Shown: one piece after another, positions 1-5,079 of the stretch
Layout: every line of letters starts with the position of its first letter
How positions within the stretch are numbered: position 1 is the first letter of the stretch
Assembly (NCBI GenBank): GCA_944392185.1
Contig: CALXVW010000091.1
Coordinates: 1-6,215 of the forward strand
Reading direction: 5' to 3'
DNA: 6,215 nucleotides
Source: an uncultured Alphaproteobacteria bacterium
GTDB taxonomy: Bacteria; Pseudomonadota; Alphaproteobacteria; RF32; CAG-239
Notes under the pieces: model-generated
Databases searched by the model: none
What the model saw: the letters and a program-made list of their open reading frames with translations, nothing else
What the model was told of the DNA's origin: nothing
Translations under genes and position numbers: made by a program

Positions 1-139
1 CAGACCGGGCTTGGCTATTCAGATTGCTAACGGGGTTGGCTTGCGCTCTCGTATCAAGGAAGTTGATAAGTACTATCCCTCAGGTCTCTCTGCCGAAGAA
101 AGAATTGAGTTTGTTTTGAACTATAAACGTGCAAAATAA
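1..139 (+). CDS. C-terminal fragment of an unrecognised protein
   Basis: An open frame enters from the left edge (first whole codon at base 2) and ends at TAA 137-139, giving 45 visible residues. It begins RPGLAIQIANGVGLRSR and ends FVLNYKRAK. The frame has no internal stop, balanced codon use and a natural-looking basic C terminus, so it is probably the end of a real gene on the same strand as the cyclophilin that follows 55 bases later. I do not recognise the family from this tail. It shows no membrane segment or cysteine motif. With no terminator hairpin before the cyclophilin gene, the two may be co-transcribed. Confidence 0.6.
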   Translation, partial: RPGLAIQIANGVGLRSRIKEVDKYYPSGLSAEERIEFVLNYKRAK

Positions 140-180
140 AAAATTTGTACCTATATAAGAAACAGAACAATTTTATTTTG

Positions 181-186
181 AAAGGA
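181..186 (+). promoter_or_regulatory. ribosome binding site of the cyclophilin gene
   Basis: AAAGGA lies eight bases upstream of the ATG at 195. It fixes this start and so makes the 50-residue lysine-rich extension part of the protein, rather than an artefact of choosing the longest frame. No plausible alternative ATG with a comparable site lies nearer the folded domain. Confidence 0.75.
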
Positions 187-194
187 TATCATTA

Positions 195-800
195 ATGCCT
201 ACTCTACTTAAAAAATCTTCAACCCCCAAGCTTGGTAAAACAACCACTAAGGGCCTAAATAAAAGTGAAACAAAAAAACTAACCGTTAGCAAGACCAGAG
301 CTAAAAAAATCAAGCACTCTTACAAAGTTAAAGATGCCGAAAACGCTCTGTTGCTCAAGCTCAAAGACGGTGACGTGGTAATTGAGATGTTTCCTGAAGA
401 TGCGCCAAACCATGTGGCCAGAATTAAAGAATTAGTTAGGGCCGGTTTTTATAACGGTTTGAAATTCCACCGCGTGATTGACGGCTTTATGGCTCAGACC
501 GGCTGCCCTTATGGCAACGGAACAGGTGGCAGCGGGAAAAAGCTCAAGGCCGAATTTAATCGCAACCCGCACAAGCGCGGCACTGTTTCCATGGCCAGAG
601 CCATGTTCCCAGATTCTGCCGATAGCCAATTCTTTATCTGCTTTGGCGACTGCGATTGGCTCAACGGACAATATACCGTGTGGGGCCAAGTTACCTCAGG
701 AATGGAACATGTGGATGCCATCAAGCGCGGAAATGGTGCCAACGGCGAAGTTGAAAATCCTGATGAAATCATTAGCATGGCAGTGATTGCAGACCTTTAA
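195..800 (+). CDS. cyclophilin-type peptidyl-prolyl cis-trans isomerase with a lysine-rich N-terminal tail
   Basis: This protein of 201 residues is predicted to catalyse cis-trans isomerisation of Xaa-Pro bonds during protein folding. Residues about 51-200 form a compact cyclophilin domain. The active-site block FHRVIDGFMAQTG at 91-103 supplies the equivalents of human CypA Arg55 (R93), Phe60 (F98), Met61 (M99) and Gln63 (Q101). SQFFICF at 144-150 supplies Phe113 (F147), and DWLNGQY supplies Trp121 (W155); CypA His126 is replaced by Tyr160. The first 50 residues are hydrophilic, rich in Lys, Thr and Ser, and contain no signal peptide, so the product should be cytoplasmic. The start is supported by AAAGGA at 181-186, eight bases before the ATG. 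It is a PpiA/PpiB-like protein, but no exact symbol is assigned. The gene is followed by a strong terminator. Confidence 0.93.
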   Translation: MPTLLKKSSTPKLGKTTTKGLNKSETKKLTVSKTRAKKIKHSYKVKDAENALLLKLKDGDVVIEMFPEDAPNHVARIKELVRAGFYNGLKFHRVIDGFMAQTGCPYGNGTGGSGKKLKAEFNRNPHKRGTVSMARAMFPDSADSQFFICFGDCDWLNGQYTVWGQVTSGMEHVDAIKRGNGANGEVENPDEIISMAVIADL

Positions 801-818
801 TCCCTGCCCTTTACATAC

Positions 819-852
819 AAAAAAACGCTCTCTTTTCTGAGAGCGTTTTTTT
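819..852. terminator. bidirectional intrinsic terminator between convergent genes
   Basis: ACGCTCTC (825-832) pairs perfectly with GAGAGCGT (839-846) around the six-base loop TTTTCT. The stem is flanked by an A run (819-825) on the left and a T run (846-852) on the right, so transcripts from either strand carry a hairpin followed by U residues. It sits between the stop of the plus-strand cyclophilin gene (800) and the stop of the minus-strand SIMPL gene (868), as expected for a shared terminator. Confidence 0.92.
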
Positions 853-867
853 ATGCTTTTTGCATTC

Positions 868-1608
868 CTACTCCAACCAATATTCAATGGTTGAAACCAC
901 GCGCACGGTCTTATTAATAGACTGAGCCTCCTGCTCATTGGGGCCTTGCTCCCTTGGCAAAATAGAGAACACTCCCTGGCTGGCGCGGCGGATGCGGCCA
1001 ACTTTGCTTGCTGAGGCTTTAGCAAATTCCTCTGCCGCGGCGGCTGCGTTTTTGGTGGCCTCTTCCAGCATTTGCGGTTTGACCCGATTAAGCCCGGTGA
1101 AGATATATGATACCGGTGAGGCATATTGATTATCCAAGATAATGCCAGCGGCTACCAACTCACCGTTTTGGCGCAAGGCTTTATCTACCAAATCTACCTT
1201 TTGAGAACGCACCGTAATGGTCTGGTTAACGATAAAGCGCGATGTCATATCGGTATTGCCGCGATAAGGATTGGCTAGTAAGTCATTGGTTTCAATGCGT
1301 CCCTCGCTTATTTCATCTTGGCTGAAGCCTTGCTCGGCCAAAAATTTGTAAATGATATTTCTTTGCGCGGTGATTTTTTGTTCTGCCGTCTGCAAGTTGT
1401 CTGAGGTGATAACATAGCGCAAATTCCAAATCGCTAAGTCTGCTTTAACATCCATTTCGGACAAACCCTTGACACTGACCGAGTTGGCATTGATTTTGCC
1501 CTGATAGTAATAATATCCGGGGAAAAATCCGCCCAAGGCTAGCCCTAAAGCCAGCACTACAGATGAACCTAGTTTGCAAAAGCATTTGTTTTCGCCATTA
1601 CAATTCAT
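868..1608 (-). CDS. membrane-anchored SIMPL domain (DUF541) protein
   Basis: This protein of 246 residues belongs, by its overall pattern, to the SIMPL/DUF541 family (YggE, BP26), whose members are periplasmic or exported and whose molecular role is poorly defined. Residues about 13-33 form one hydrophobic segment followed by GYYYYQG, which suggests an uncleaved anchor with the domain outside. The domain runs from SVSVKGLSEMDVKADLAIW (43-61) to the end. It includes a heptad-like alanine-rich helix (182-203) and the late block INKTVRVVSTIEYWLE. The start at 1608 is preferred because AAAGGA lies eight bases before it; the frame is open to an ATG at 1674, but that and the ATG at 1647 have no such site. 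The short N-terminal tail holds three cysteines (C3, C9, C11). It follows the three-helix membrane protein gene by 76 bases with no terminator between, so the two are likely one transcript. Confidence 0.85.
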   Translation of the reverse strand: MNCNGENKCFCKLGSSVVLALGLALGGFFPGYYYYQGKINANSVSVKGLSEMDVKADLAIWNLRYVITSDNLQTAEQKITAQRNIIYKFLAEQGFSQDEISEGRIETNDLLANPYRGNTDMTSRFIVNQTITVRSQKVDLVDKALRQNGELVAAGIILDNQYASPVSYIFTGLNRVKPQMLEEATKNAAAAAEEFAKASASKVGRIRRASQGVFSILPREQGPNEQEAQSINKTVRVVSTIEYWLE

Positions 1609-1616
1609 ATCTGCAA

Positions 1617-1622
1617 TCCTTT
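1617..1622 (-). promoter_or_regulatory. ribosome binding site of the SIMPL gene, deciding its start
   Basis: On the minus strand AAAGGA lies eight bases before the ATG at 1608. This is the same sequence and spacing as at the cyclophilin gene in this window. It argues against the longer frame beginning at 1674, which would add 22 hydrophilic residues ahead of the membrane anchor. Confidence 0.75.
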
Positions 1623-1684
1623 CTTTATTAATTTCAGATAAGCTCATATTAAAACCGGCAAAGCAATAAAGCAATCTTTATCTT

Positions 1685-2011
1685 CTACTTATCACTATCC
1701 TCATCATCGTCTTCATCATCTTCTTTTTCAAAAATGATATGCCACAAGGGTTTGCGATACATCCACAAATTGAAAATGCCCAAAGCTACCGAAATCATGC
1801 CAAACAAGAACAAAATATAGTACCAATTAAGCTGGTTGGCATTCATCATTACATCTTGCTGGCTCAGGCGCACAAAGCCTATGGCCACCGAGGTTACCAC
1901 AAATGACAAGATAAACGCGACAGTCCAGATTTTTTGCTGCAGCCTTTTGGGCAGCATAAAGGCGGTGATGACATATAACAACAAAAAAGCAAAAAAGATA
2001 TATAGTTCCAT
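1685..2011 (-). CDS. small three-helix membrane protein with an acidic cytoplasmic tail
   Basis: This protein of 108 residues is of unrecognised family. It has three hydrophobic segments: about 1-20, 28-48 and 62-85. The charged loop PKRLQQK (21-27) and RKPLW after the third helix follow the positive-inside rule if the N terminus is outside and the C terminus inside. The last 14 residues are almost entirely acidic (EKEDDEDDDEDSDK). The start at 2011 is chosen because AAGGAGG lies nine bases upstream; the ATG at 2056 in the same frame has no ribosome site and lies inside a predicted leader hairpin. It precedes the SIMPL gene and is probably co-transcribed with it. The function is unknown; a role with the SIMPL protein at the inner membrane is inference from position only. 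Confidence 0.75.
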   Translation of the reverse strand: MELYIFFAFLLLYVITAFMLPKRLQQKIWTVAFILSFVVTSVAIGFVRLSQQDVMMNANQLNWYYILFLFGMISVALGIFNLWMYRKPLWHIIFEKEDDEDDDEDSDK

Positions 2012-2012
2012 A

Positions 2013-2090
2013 GATTTAATCCTCCTTATGTTTTGGGCTCTCTTTGATATATGCATATTGGCGCCATTATCAAGAGAGGAGGATTTAAAT
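2013..2090 (-). promoter_or_regulatory. leader hairpin predicted to sequester the Shine-Dalgarno site
   Basis: In the minus-strand RNA, AUUUAAAUCCUCC (2090-2078) can pair with GGAGGAUUAAAU (2025-2014), giving 12 base pairs with one bulged A. This buries the AAGGAGG site (2027-2021) of the gene starting at 2011. Nested inside, UCUUGAUA and its flanks (2076-2068) pair with UAUCAAAGAG (2049-2040), giving nine pairs and a bulged A around an 18-base loop. The pairing is seen directly in the sequence. Control of translation, for example by temperature, a ligand, a small RNA or coupling to upstream translation, is inference. The same symmetry could instead mark a DNA-binding site. Confidence 0.5.
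2021..2027 (-). promoter_or_regulatory. strong ribosome binding site of the three-helix membrane protein gene
   Basis: AAGGAGG on the minus strand lies nine bases before the ATG at 2011 and is the strongest Shine-Dalgarno match in the window. It decides the start of this gene. It also forms the 3' arm of the leader hairpin described for 2013-2090. Confidence 0.8.
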
Positions 2091-2096
2091 TAACGA

Positions 2097-2122
2097 AACC
2101 TGCCTCTTGGTAGAGACAGGTT
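2097..2122 (-). terminator. probable intrinsic terminator of the five-helix membrane protein gene
   Basis: Two 11-base arms (2097-2107 and 2112-2122) flank a four-base loop just after the stop of the gene ending at 2134. On the minus-strand RNA every position pairs, with one G-U wobble. On the plus strand the same position would be a C-A mismatch, so the structure suits the minus strand. The U tract that follows is imperfect (UUUCGUUAAUUU), so termination may be leaky and let transcription continue into the next gene. Confidence 0.55.
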
Positions 2123-2133
2123 CCGATTTTTTC

Positions 2134-2550
2134 TTATTTTAAATCTCGCTTTAGTGCGAGAGCTGCGGCAATTACCGTAAACCCGCAGAGACCTGCAAGA
2201 CTTACAATAATCAAACCGCCTAAAAAGCTGTCACCAAAGCTACTCTCATAAATAAGATTTGCCCCGATAACACTGGCGATAATGATTACTACAGCCATAA
2301 AATAATGACCATATTTTTTCATTAACGCGAAGAATCCTGCAATTGCAAAAATAATTGCAAGGATCAGGAGAATGTATTTTAGGCCTCCACAATAAGCTTC
2401 AAAAGCCCAAATAACTCCTCCTACCGCGGCAATAATAATTCCCCATACGAGGATAATTCCACCCTTGCTGCGTTTCTTCTGGCCTGCGATTAAAATCGTT
2501 GCTAGTATTACCAATACAGCAACCATAACAATAATAAAAAAAGCTGTCAT
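2134..2550 (-). CDS. small five-helix hydrophobic membrane protein of unknown function
   Basis: This protein of 138 residues consists almost entirely of five hydrophobic segments: about 1-22, 31-50, 58-77, 83-102 and 109-133. The basic stretches QKKRSK (24-29), KKY (78-80) and KRDLK (134-138) all fall on one side if the N terminus is outside and the C terminus is cytoplasmic, which supports a genuine integral membrane protein. Two cysteines (C54, C122) are not in a recognisable motif. I do not recognise the family. The ribosome site is weak (AGAGA a few bases before the ATG). A promoter candidate lies just upstream and terminator-like hairpins on either side, so it appears to be transcribed alone. 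Composition is more AT-rich than the neighbouring lytic transglycosylase gene. Confidence 0.75.
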   Translation of the reverse strand: MTAFFIIVMVAVLVILATILIAGQKKRSKGGIILVWGIIIAAVGGVIWAFEAYCGGLKYILLILAIIFAIAGFFALMKKYGHYFMAVVIIIASVIGANLIYESSFGDSFLGGLIIVSLAGLCGFTVIAAALALKRDLK

Positions 2551-2579
2551 AATTCTCTAAAATTCTTAAATTTCACATT

Positions 2580-2611
2580 ATTATAATATCACTTTTTGAT
2601 GCTTTAGTCTA
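2580..2611 (-). promoter_or_regulatory. candidate sigma-70-type promoter for the five-helix membrane protein gene
   Basis: On the minus strand TAGACT (2611-2606) is followed after 17 bases by TATTAT (2588-2583), which overlaps a perfect TATAAT (2585-2580). This places a start of transcription some 20-25 bases before the ATG at 2550. The candidate lies directly downstream of the terminator of the preceding operon, where a new promoter is needed. The -35 match is only partial. Confidence 0.5.
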
Positions 2612-2614
2612 GAC

Positions 2615-2641
2615 AAAAAATGCCACGAAAAACTCGTGGCA
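2615..2641 (-). terminator. intrinsic terminator of the secreted protein/lytic transglycosylase operon
   Basis: On the minus strand TGCCACGA (2641-2634) pairs with TCGTGGCA (2628-2621) around the five-base loop GTTTT, followed at once by six T residues (2620-2615). It lies about 30 bases after the TAA of the lytic transglycosylase gene, so it closes the three-gene operon. Confidence 0.88.
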
Positions 2642-2669
2642 AAATTTGAAAAAATGCATTCTCCCTTTT

Positions 2670-4385
2670 CTAATGCGGAAGCTTGGGCCACTCCCCCGAT
2701 GCCACCTCTTTTAAGGTCGGGTTAGGAAGCTTAAAGCGCATATTGTATATCCAATAGTTTGCCATCACCCGCTCAATGTAAATCCTCGTTTCTGATGAAG
2801 GAATAGCCTCTATAAATAACAAGGCATCGTCCCCGTAGCGGGTGCTTTTCTGCCATTTGAACAAATTACCCGGCCCGGCATTATATGCGGTTATCAGATA
2901 AAACAAATTGTCATCAATATATGGTTTGGCCGCCAAGTAGCTCACATATTTTTGCCCTAGCTCTAAATTATAATCCGCATCTTTCAGCTTGCTCTTGTTG
3001 CGACGCAGGCTTGAATCCTTGCTTACATAGTAGGCAGTTCCTGGCATAAGCTGCATCAGCCCGCAGGCGCCGGCCGCACTCTCTGCCTCCGGTCTGAAAG
3101 AGGACTCCTGCCTAATCAGCCCCAAAACGAAAGCCTTATCTACCTTCCAGCCTCGATGCGGGAGCCAACGCGGGACCGGATAGGCTATTCCGTCGTAGCT
3201 CCGCCCCTCCTCAATATCCTTACATTCATTACTGGCATAAATTGCCAAAGCGTGCATGTTGTACTGATTAGCAATAAAAACAACCGCCTCTTTTTGTTTC
3301 TCATTCATATCCTCATAACCGCGCCTTAGCTCAGCCTCCGCCAGTTTGGGCTGTTTGGCCTGCAAAAGTATCACGGCTCTGCGAATGTTGGGCGATGCCA
3401 GCAACTCATAGACATAGTCCATATTATTAAAGTCATTAAAATAGGCCACACTCTCCCAATTATAATTGGGAGCCTCACCCAGTTCATAAGCCGCCAAAAT
3501 ACCATAAAACGTATGCTTGTAGCGCGCGGCTGACTTCAGCATCTCTTGGGCTTTAGTCTTCATCCCTCTCTTTTTATACGCTCTTGCCGCCCAATAACCA
3601 CCGGCTGAAACCAACCATTCATCAGAATTACCTGATTTGGCCAAGCGCTCAAAATATGTAGAGGCATTCTTATATTGCTTTTGCCTCCAAGCTGCCAACC
3701 CCGCAGCCCATGGCGCCGTGCCAGATGTTCCTCTCCTTGCCGCCTTGGTTCCCCACTGCCAAGCCAACTTATCATACCCGTCCACAAAATATTTCAACGC
3801 CAGACTCGCAGCTAACTCATCCCAATAAGCAGCCGGCAATAACATTCTTACCTTTTTTTGCTCCAGAACCAATCTTGCCCTTTTCGTCTTCCCCTTATTC
3901 AGATAACGCCTAAACTTTGATACCTCTTTTTGCAAATACGTTCTGGCGGCATTATCCATCTTTCTTTCCGGCAAAAAGATATTTGACGGCTCAGGCAGAC
4001 TCTTTGCCTCTTCTCCTTTGGCTTTGCGCTTGGCTAAGCGATAGATCCTTTTGGCTTGAGGATAATCCCGATACTTTTCCAGCCACTCCTGCAGTTCCTT
4101 AAAACTGCTCTTATATTTTGGGTGCAGATATTTCTCCGCCAAAACCGTGCCAAGCAAAATGTGATTGTCCAAATCCTCCGTTAAAGAATCGGCTTCTTCA
4201 AAATCCTCATCATCTATTGCTCTGAAAATCTTTTTGTAGCGCGTTACATCTGCTTTATCTATCAGCAAATACCCAAGCATCTTCTCATATGATGCCGGGT
4301 TAATAACCTGATATTCTGCACCAAAGCCATTAAAGGGAAAAAAAAGGCAAAAAATTACCCAAATTATGCGCCGCAAGCCTATCAT
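2670..4385 (-). CDS. slt: soluble lytic murein transglycosylase (Slt type, GH23)
   Basis: This periplasmic enzyme of 571 residues is predicted to cleave the MurNAc-GlcNAc bond of peptidoglycan with formation of 1,6-anhydroMurNAc. A signal peptide (about 1-23, cut after GFGA) is followed by a long helical region of about 400 residues with TPR-like pairs, matching the superhelical domain of Slt70. The C-terminal catalytic domain contains GLIRQESSF (421-429; catalytic Glu427), GLMQLMP (442-448), AYNAGPG (500-506) and a late IPSSETRIYIERVMANYW block. All expected lysozyme-like motifs are present. The start at 4385 is chosen because it overlaps the upstream TGA as ATGA and puts the signal peptide at the N terminus; the ATG at 4409 in the same frame would add eight polar residues. 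Expression is probably coupled to the preceding gene. Length is within the usual range for alphaproteobacterial Slt proteins. Confidence 0.93.
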   Translation of the reverse strand: MIGLRRIIWVIFCLFFPFNGFGAEYQVINPASYEKMLGYLLIDKADVTRYKKIFRAIDDEDFEEADSLTEDLDNHILLGTVLAEKYLHPKYKSSFKELQEWLEKYRDYPQAKRIYRLAKRKAKGEEAKSLPEPSNIFLPERKMDNAARTYLQKEVSKFRRYLNKGKTKRARLVLEQKKVRMLLPAAYWDELAASLALKYFVDGYDKLAWQWGTKAARRGTSGTAPWAAGLAAWRQKQYKNASTYFERLAKSGNSDEWLVSAGGYWAARAYKKRGMKTKAQEMLKSAARYKHTFYGILAAYELGEAPNYNWESVAYFNDFNNMDYVYELLASPNIRRAVILLQAKQPKLAEAELRRGYEDMNEKQKEAVVFIANQYNMHALAIYASNECKDIEEGRSYDGIAYPVPRWLPHRGWKVDKAFVLGLIRQESSFRPEAESAAGACGLMQLMPGTAYYVSKDSSLRRNKSKLKDADYNLELGQKYVSYLAAKPYIDDNLFYLITAYNAGPGNLFKWQKSTRYGDDALLFIEAIPSSETRIYIERVMANYWIYNMRFKLPNPTLKEVASGEWPKLPH

Positions 4386-5074
4386 TTCTTCTGAATAGCA
4401 CTCAGCCACACAATCTTATCCGCACATTCGGCCGAGTTCATTCCTCTGACACGACAACGATTCACAACAATGTTTGGCATTTGATCCATGTTATAACAAC
4501 CGTTACCCATTAGCGTATAATTCAAATAAGTCGGTGTATTAGGCTCTACATTTGAAAAGGATAGTGCCGTTGTCATCTCCGGCCAAACCAACTTTACATC
4601 CAAACTCACCAACTTGCGGTCTAGATTGGTCAGAACAATAAAGCGCATATCACAAGCCGCAGAATTACTTAAATAACTCGACATCCTAAAGTTGTCATAA
4701 TAAAGGAAAATTTTTTCCGCACGGCGAGAACGGCCTTCCTTATTGAGTTCTACTACTGCCATGCCTCCTCTCTTGGAGCCATCTTCGGTCGGGCGCGCCA
4801 AAACATCTAACCCTCCTCCGGGTAAGAATATTTGATCCATCATCTTTTCTTGATCTAGGGCTTTTTTTTCTTCACTCAAAGCTTGACTGATTTCTTCATC
4901 TGAAGTGCTTACTTTGGGCGTCGAAACATTATTTCTTTCTAATGATGTGGGCTCCTCTAATATTACTCCATTTTGCGATGAAGAAACATCAGATTCTCCG
5001 AAGGATTGTGCTGAAGCTATTTTTGTTAACAACAACGCCCCCGCCATCATCAGAAAAATACGCCACTTATTCAT
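4382..5074 (-). CDS. secreted four-cysteine protein of unknown function, coupled to slt
   Basis: This protein of 230 residues has a clear signal peptide (basic MNKWR, hydrophobic core, ASA before residue 23). A low-complexity Ser/Glu-rich linker of about 60 residues follows, then a folded-looking region (about 105-225). That region holds exactly four cysteines (C141, C193, C207, C217), which could form two disulfides in the periplasm, and W164 lies 23 residues after the first. The same Cys/Trp spacing occurs in the product of the upstream gene. I recognise no named family. AAGGAG (5088-5083) lies inside the end of the upstream gene, eight bases before the ATG, and the stop overlaps the slt start as ATGA. 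Tight coupling suggests a periplasmic partner, regulator or scaffold for the transglycosylase, but that is inference. Confidence 0.82.
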   Translation of the reverse strand: MNKWRIFLMMAGALLLTKIASAQSFGESDVSSSQNGVILEEPTSLERNNVSTPKVSTSDEEISQALSEEKKALDQEKMMDQIFLPGGGLDVLARPTEDGSKRGGMAVVELNKEGRSRRAEKIFLYYDNFRMSSYLSNSAACDMRFIVLTNLDRKLVSLDVKLVWPEMTTALSFSNVEPNTPTYLNYTLMGNGCYNMDQMPNIVVNRCRVRGMNSAECADKIVWLSAIQKK

Positions 5075-5079
5075 TGAGG

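Noticed and set aside
140..194. Promoter for the cyclophilin gene
   Set aside because: TATATA at 153-158 is present, but no -35 element at a suitable distance could be found, and co-transcription with the upstream gene is equally likely.
432..786. Open frames on both strands inside the cyclophilin gene
   Set aside because: They lie wholly within a gene with complete family motifs, lack ribosome sites and encode no coherent domain.
696..1124. Minus-strand frame of 142 codons spanning the cyclophilin end, the terminator and the SIMPL gene
   Set aside because: It runs through a strong bidirectional terminator and is out of frame with the clearly coding SIMPL gene.
1609..1674. Longer N terminus for the SIMPL protein
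   Set aside because: The upstream ATGs at 1674 and 1647 have no ribosome site, whereas the ATG at 1608 has AAAGGA at ideal spacing right before the membrane anchor.
1691..1731. Run of CAT/CTT-like triplets resembling a microsatellite
   Set aside because: It simply encodes the Asp/Glu-rich tail of the membrane protein and is not a perfect tandem repeat.
2012..2056. Longer start for the three-helix membrane protein
   Set aside because: The ATG at 2056 has no Shine-Dalgarno sequence; AAGGAGG precedes the ATG at 2011.
1836..2093. Plus-strand frame of 85 codons opposite the three-helix membrane protein
   Set aside because: It mirrors a hydrophobic gene on the other strand, has no ribosome site, and crosses the leader structure.
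3560..4102. Several short frames on both strands inside slt
   Set aside because: All are shadows of a long gene with intact catalytic motifs.
4386..4409. Eight-residue N-terminal extension of the lytic transglycosylase
   Set aside because: It would put polar residues before the signal peptide and break the ATGA overlap.
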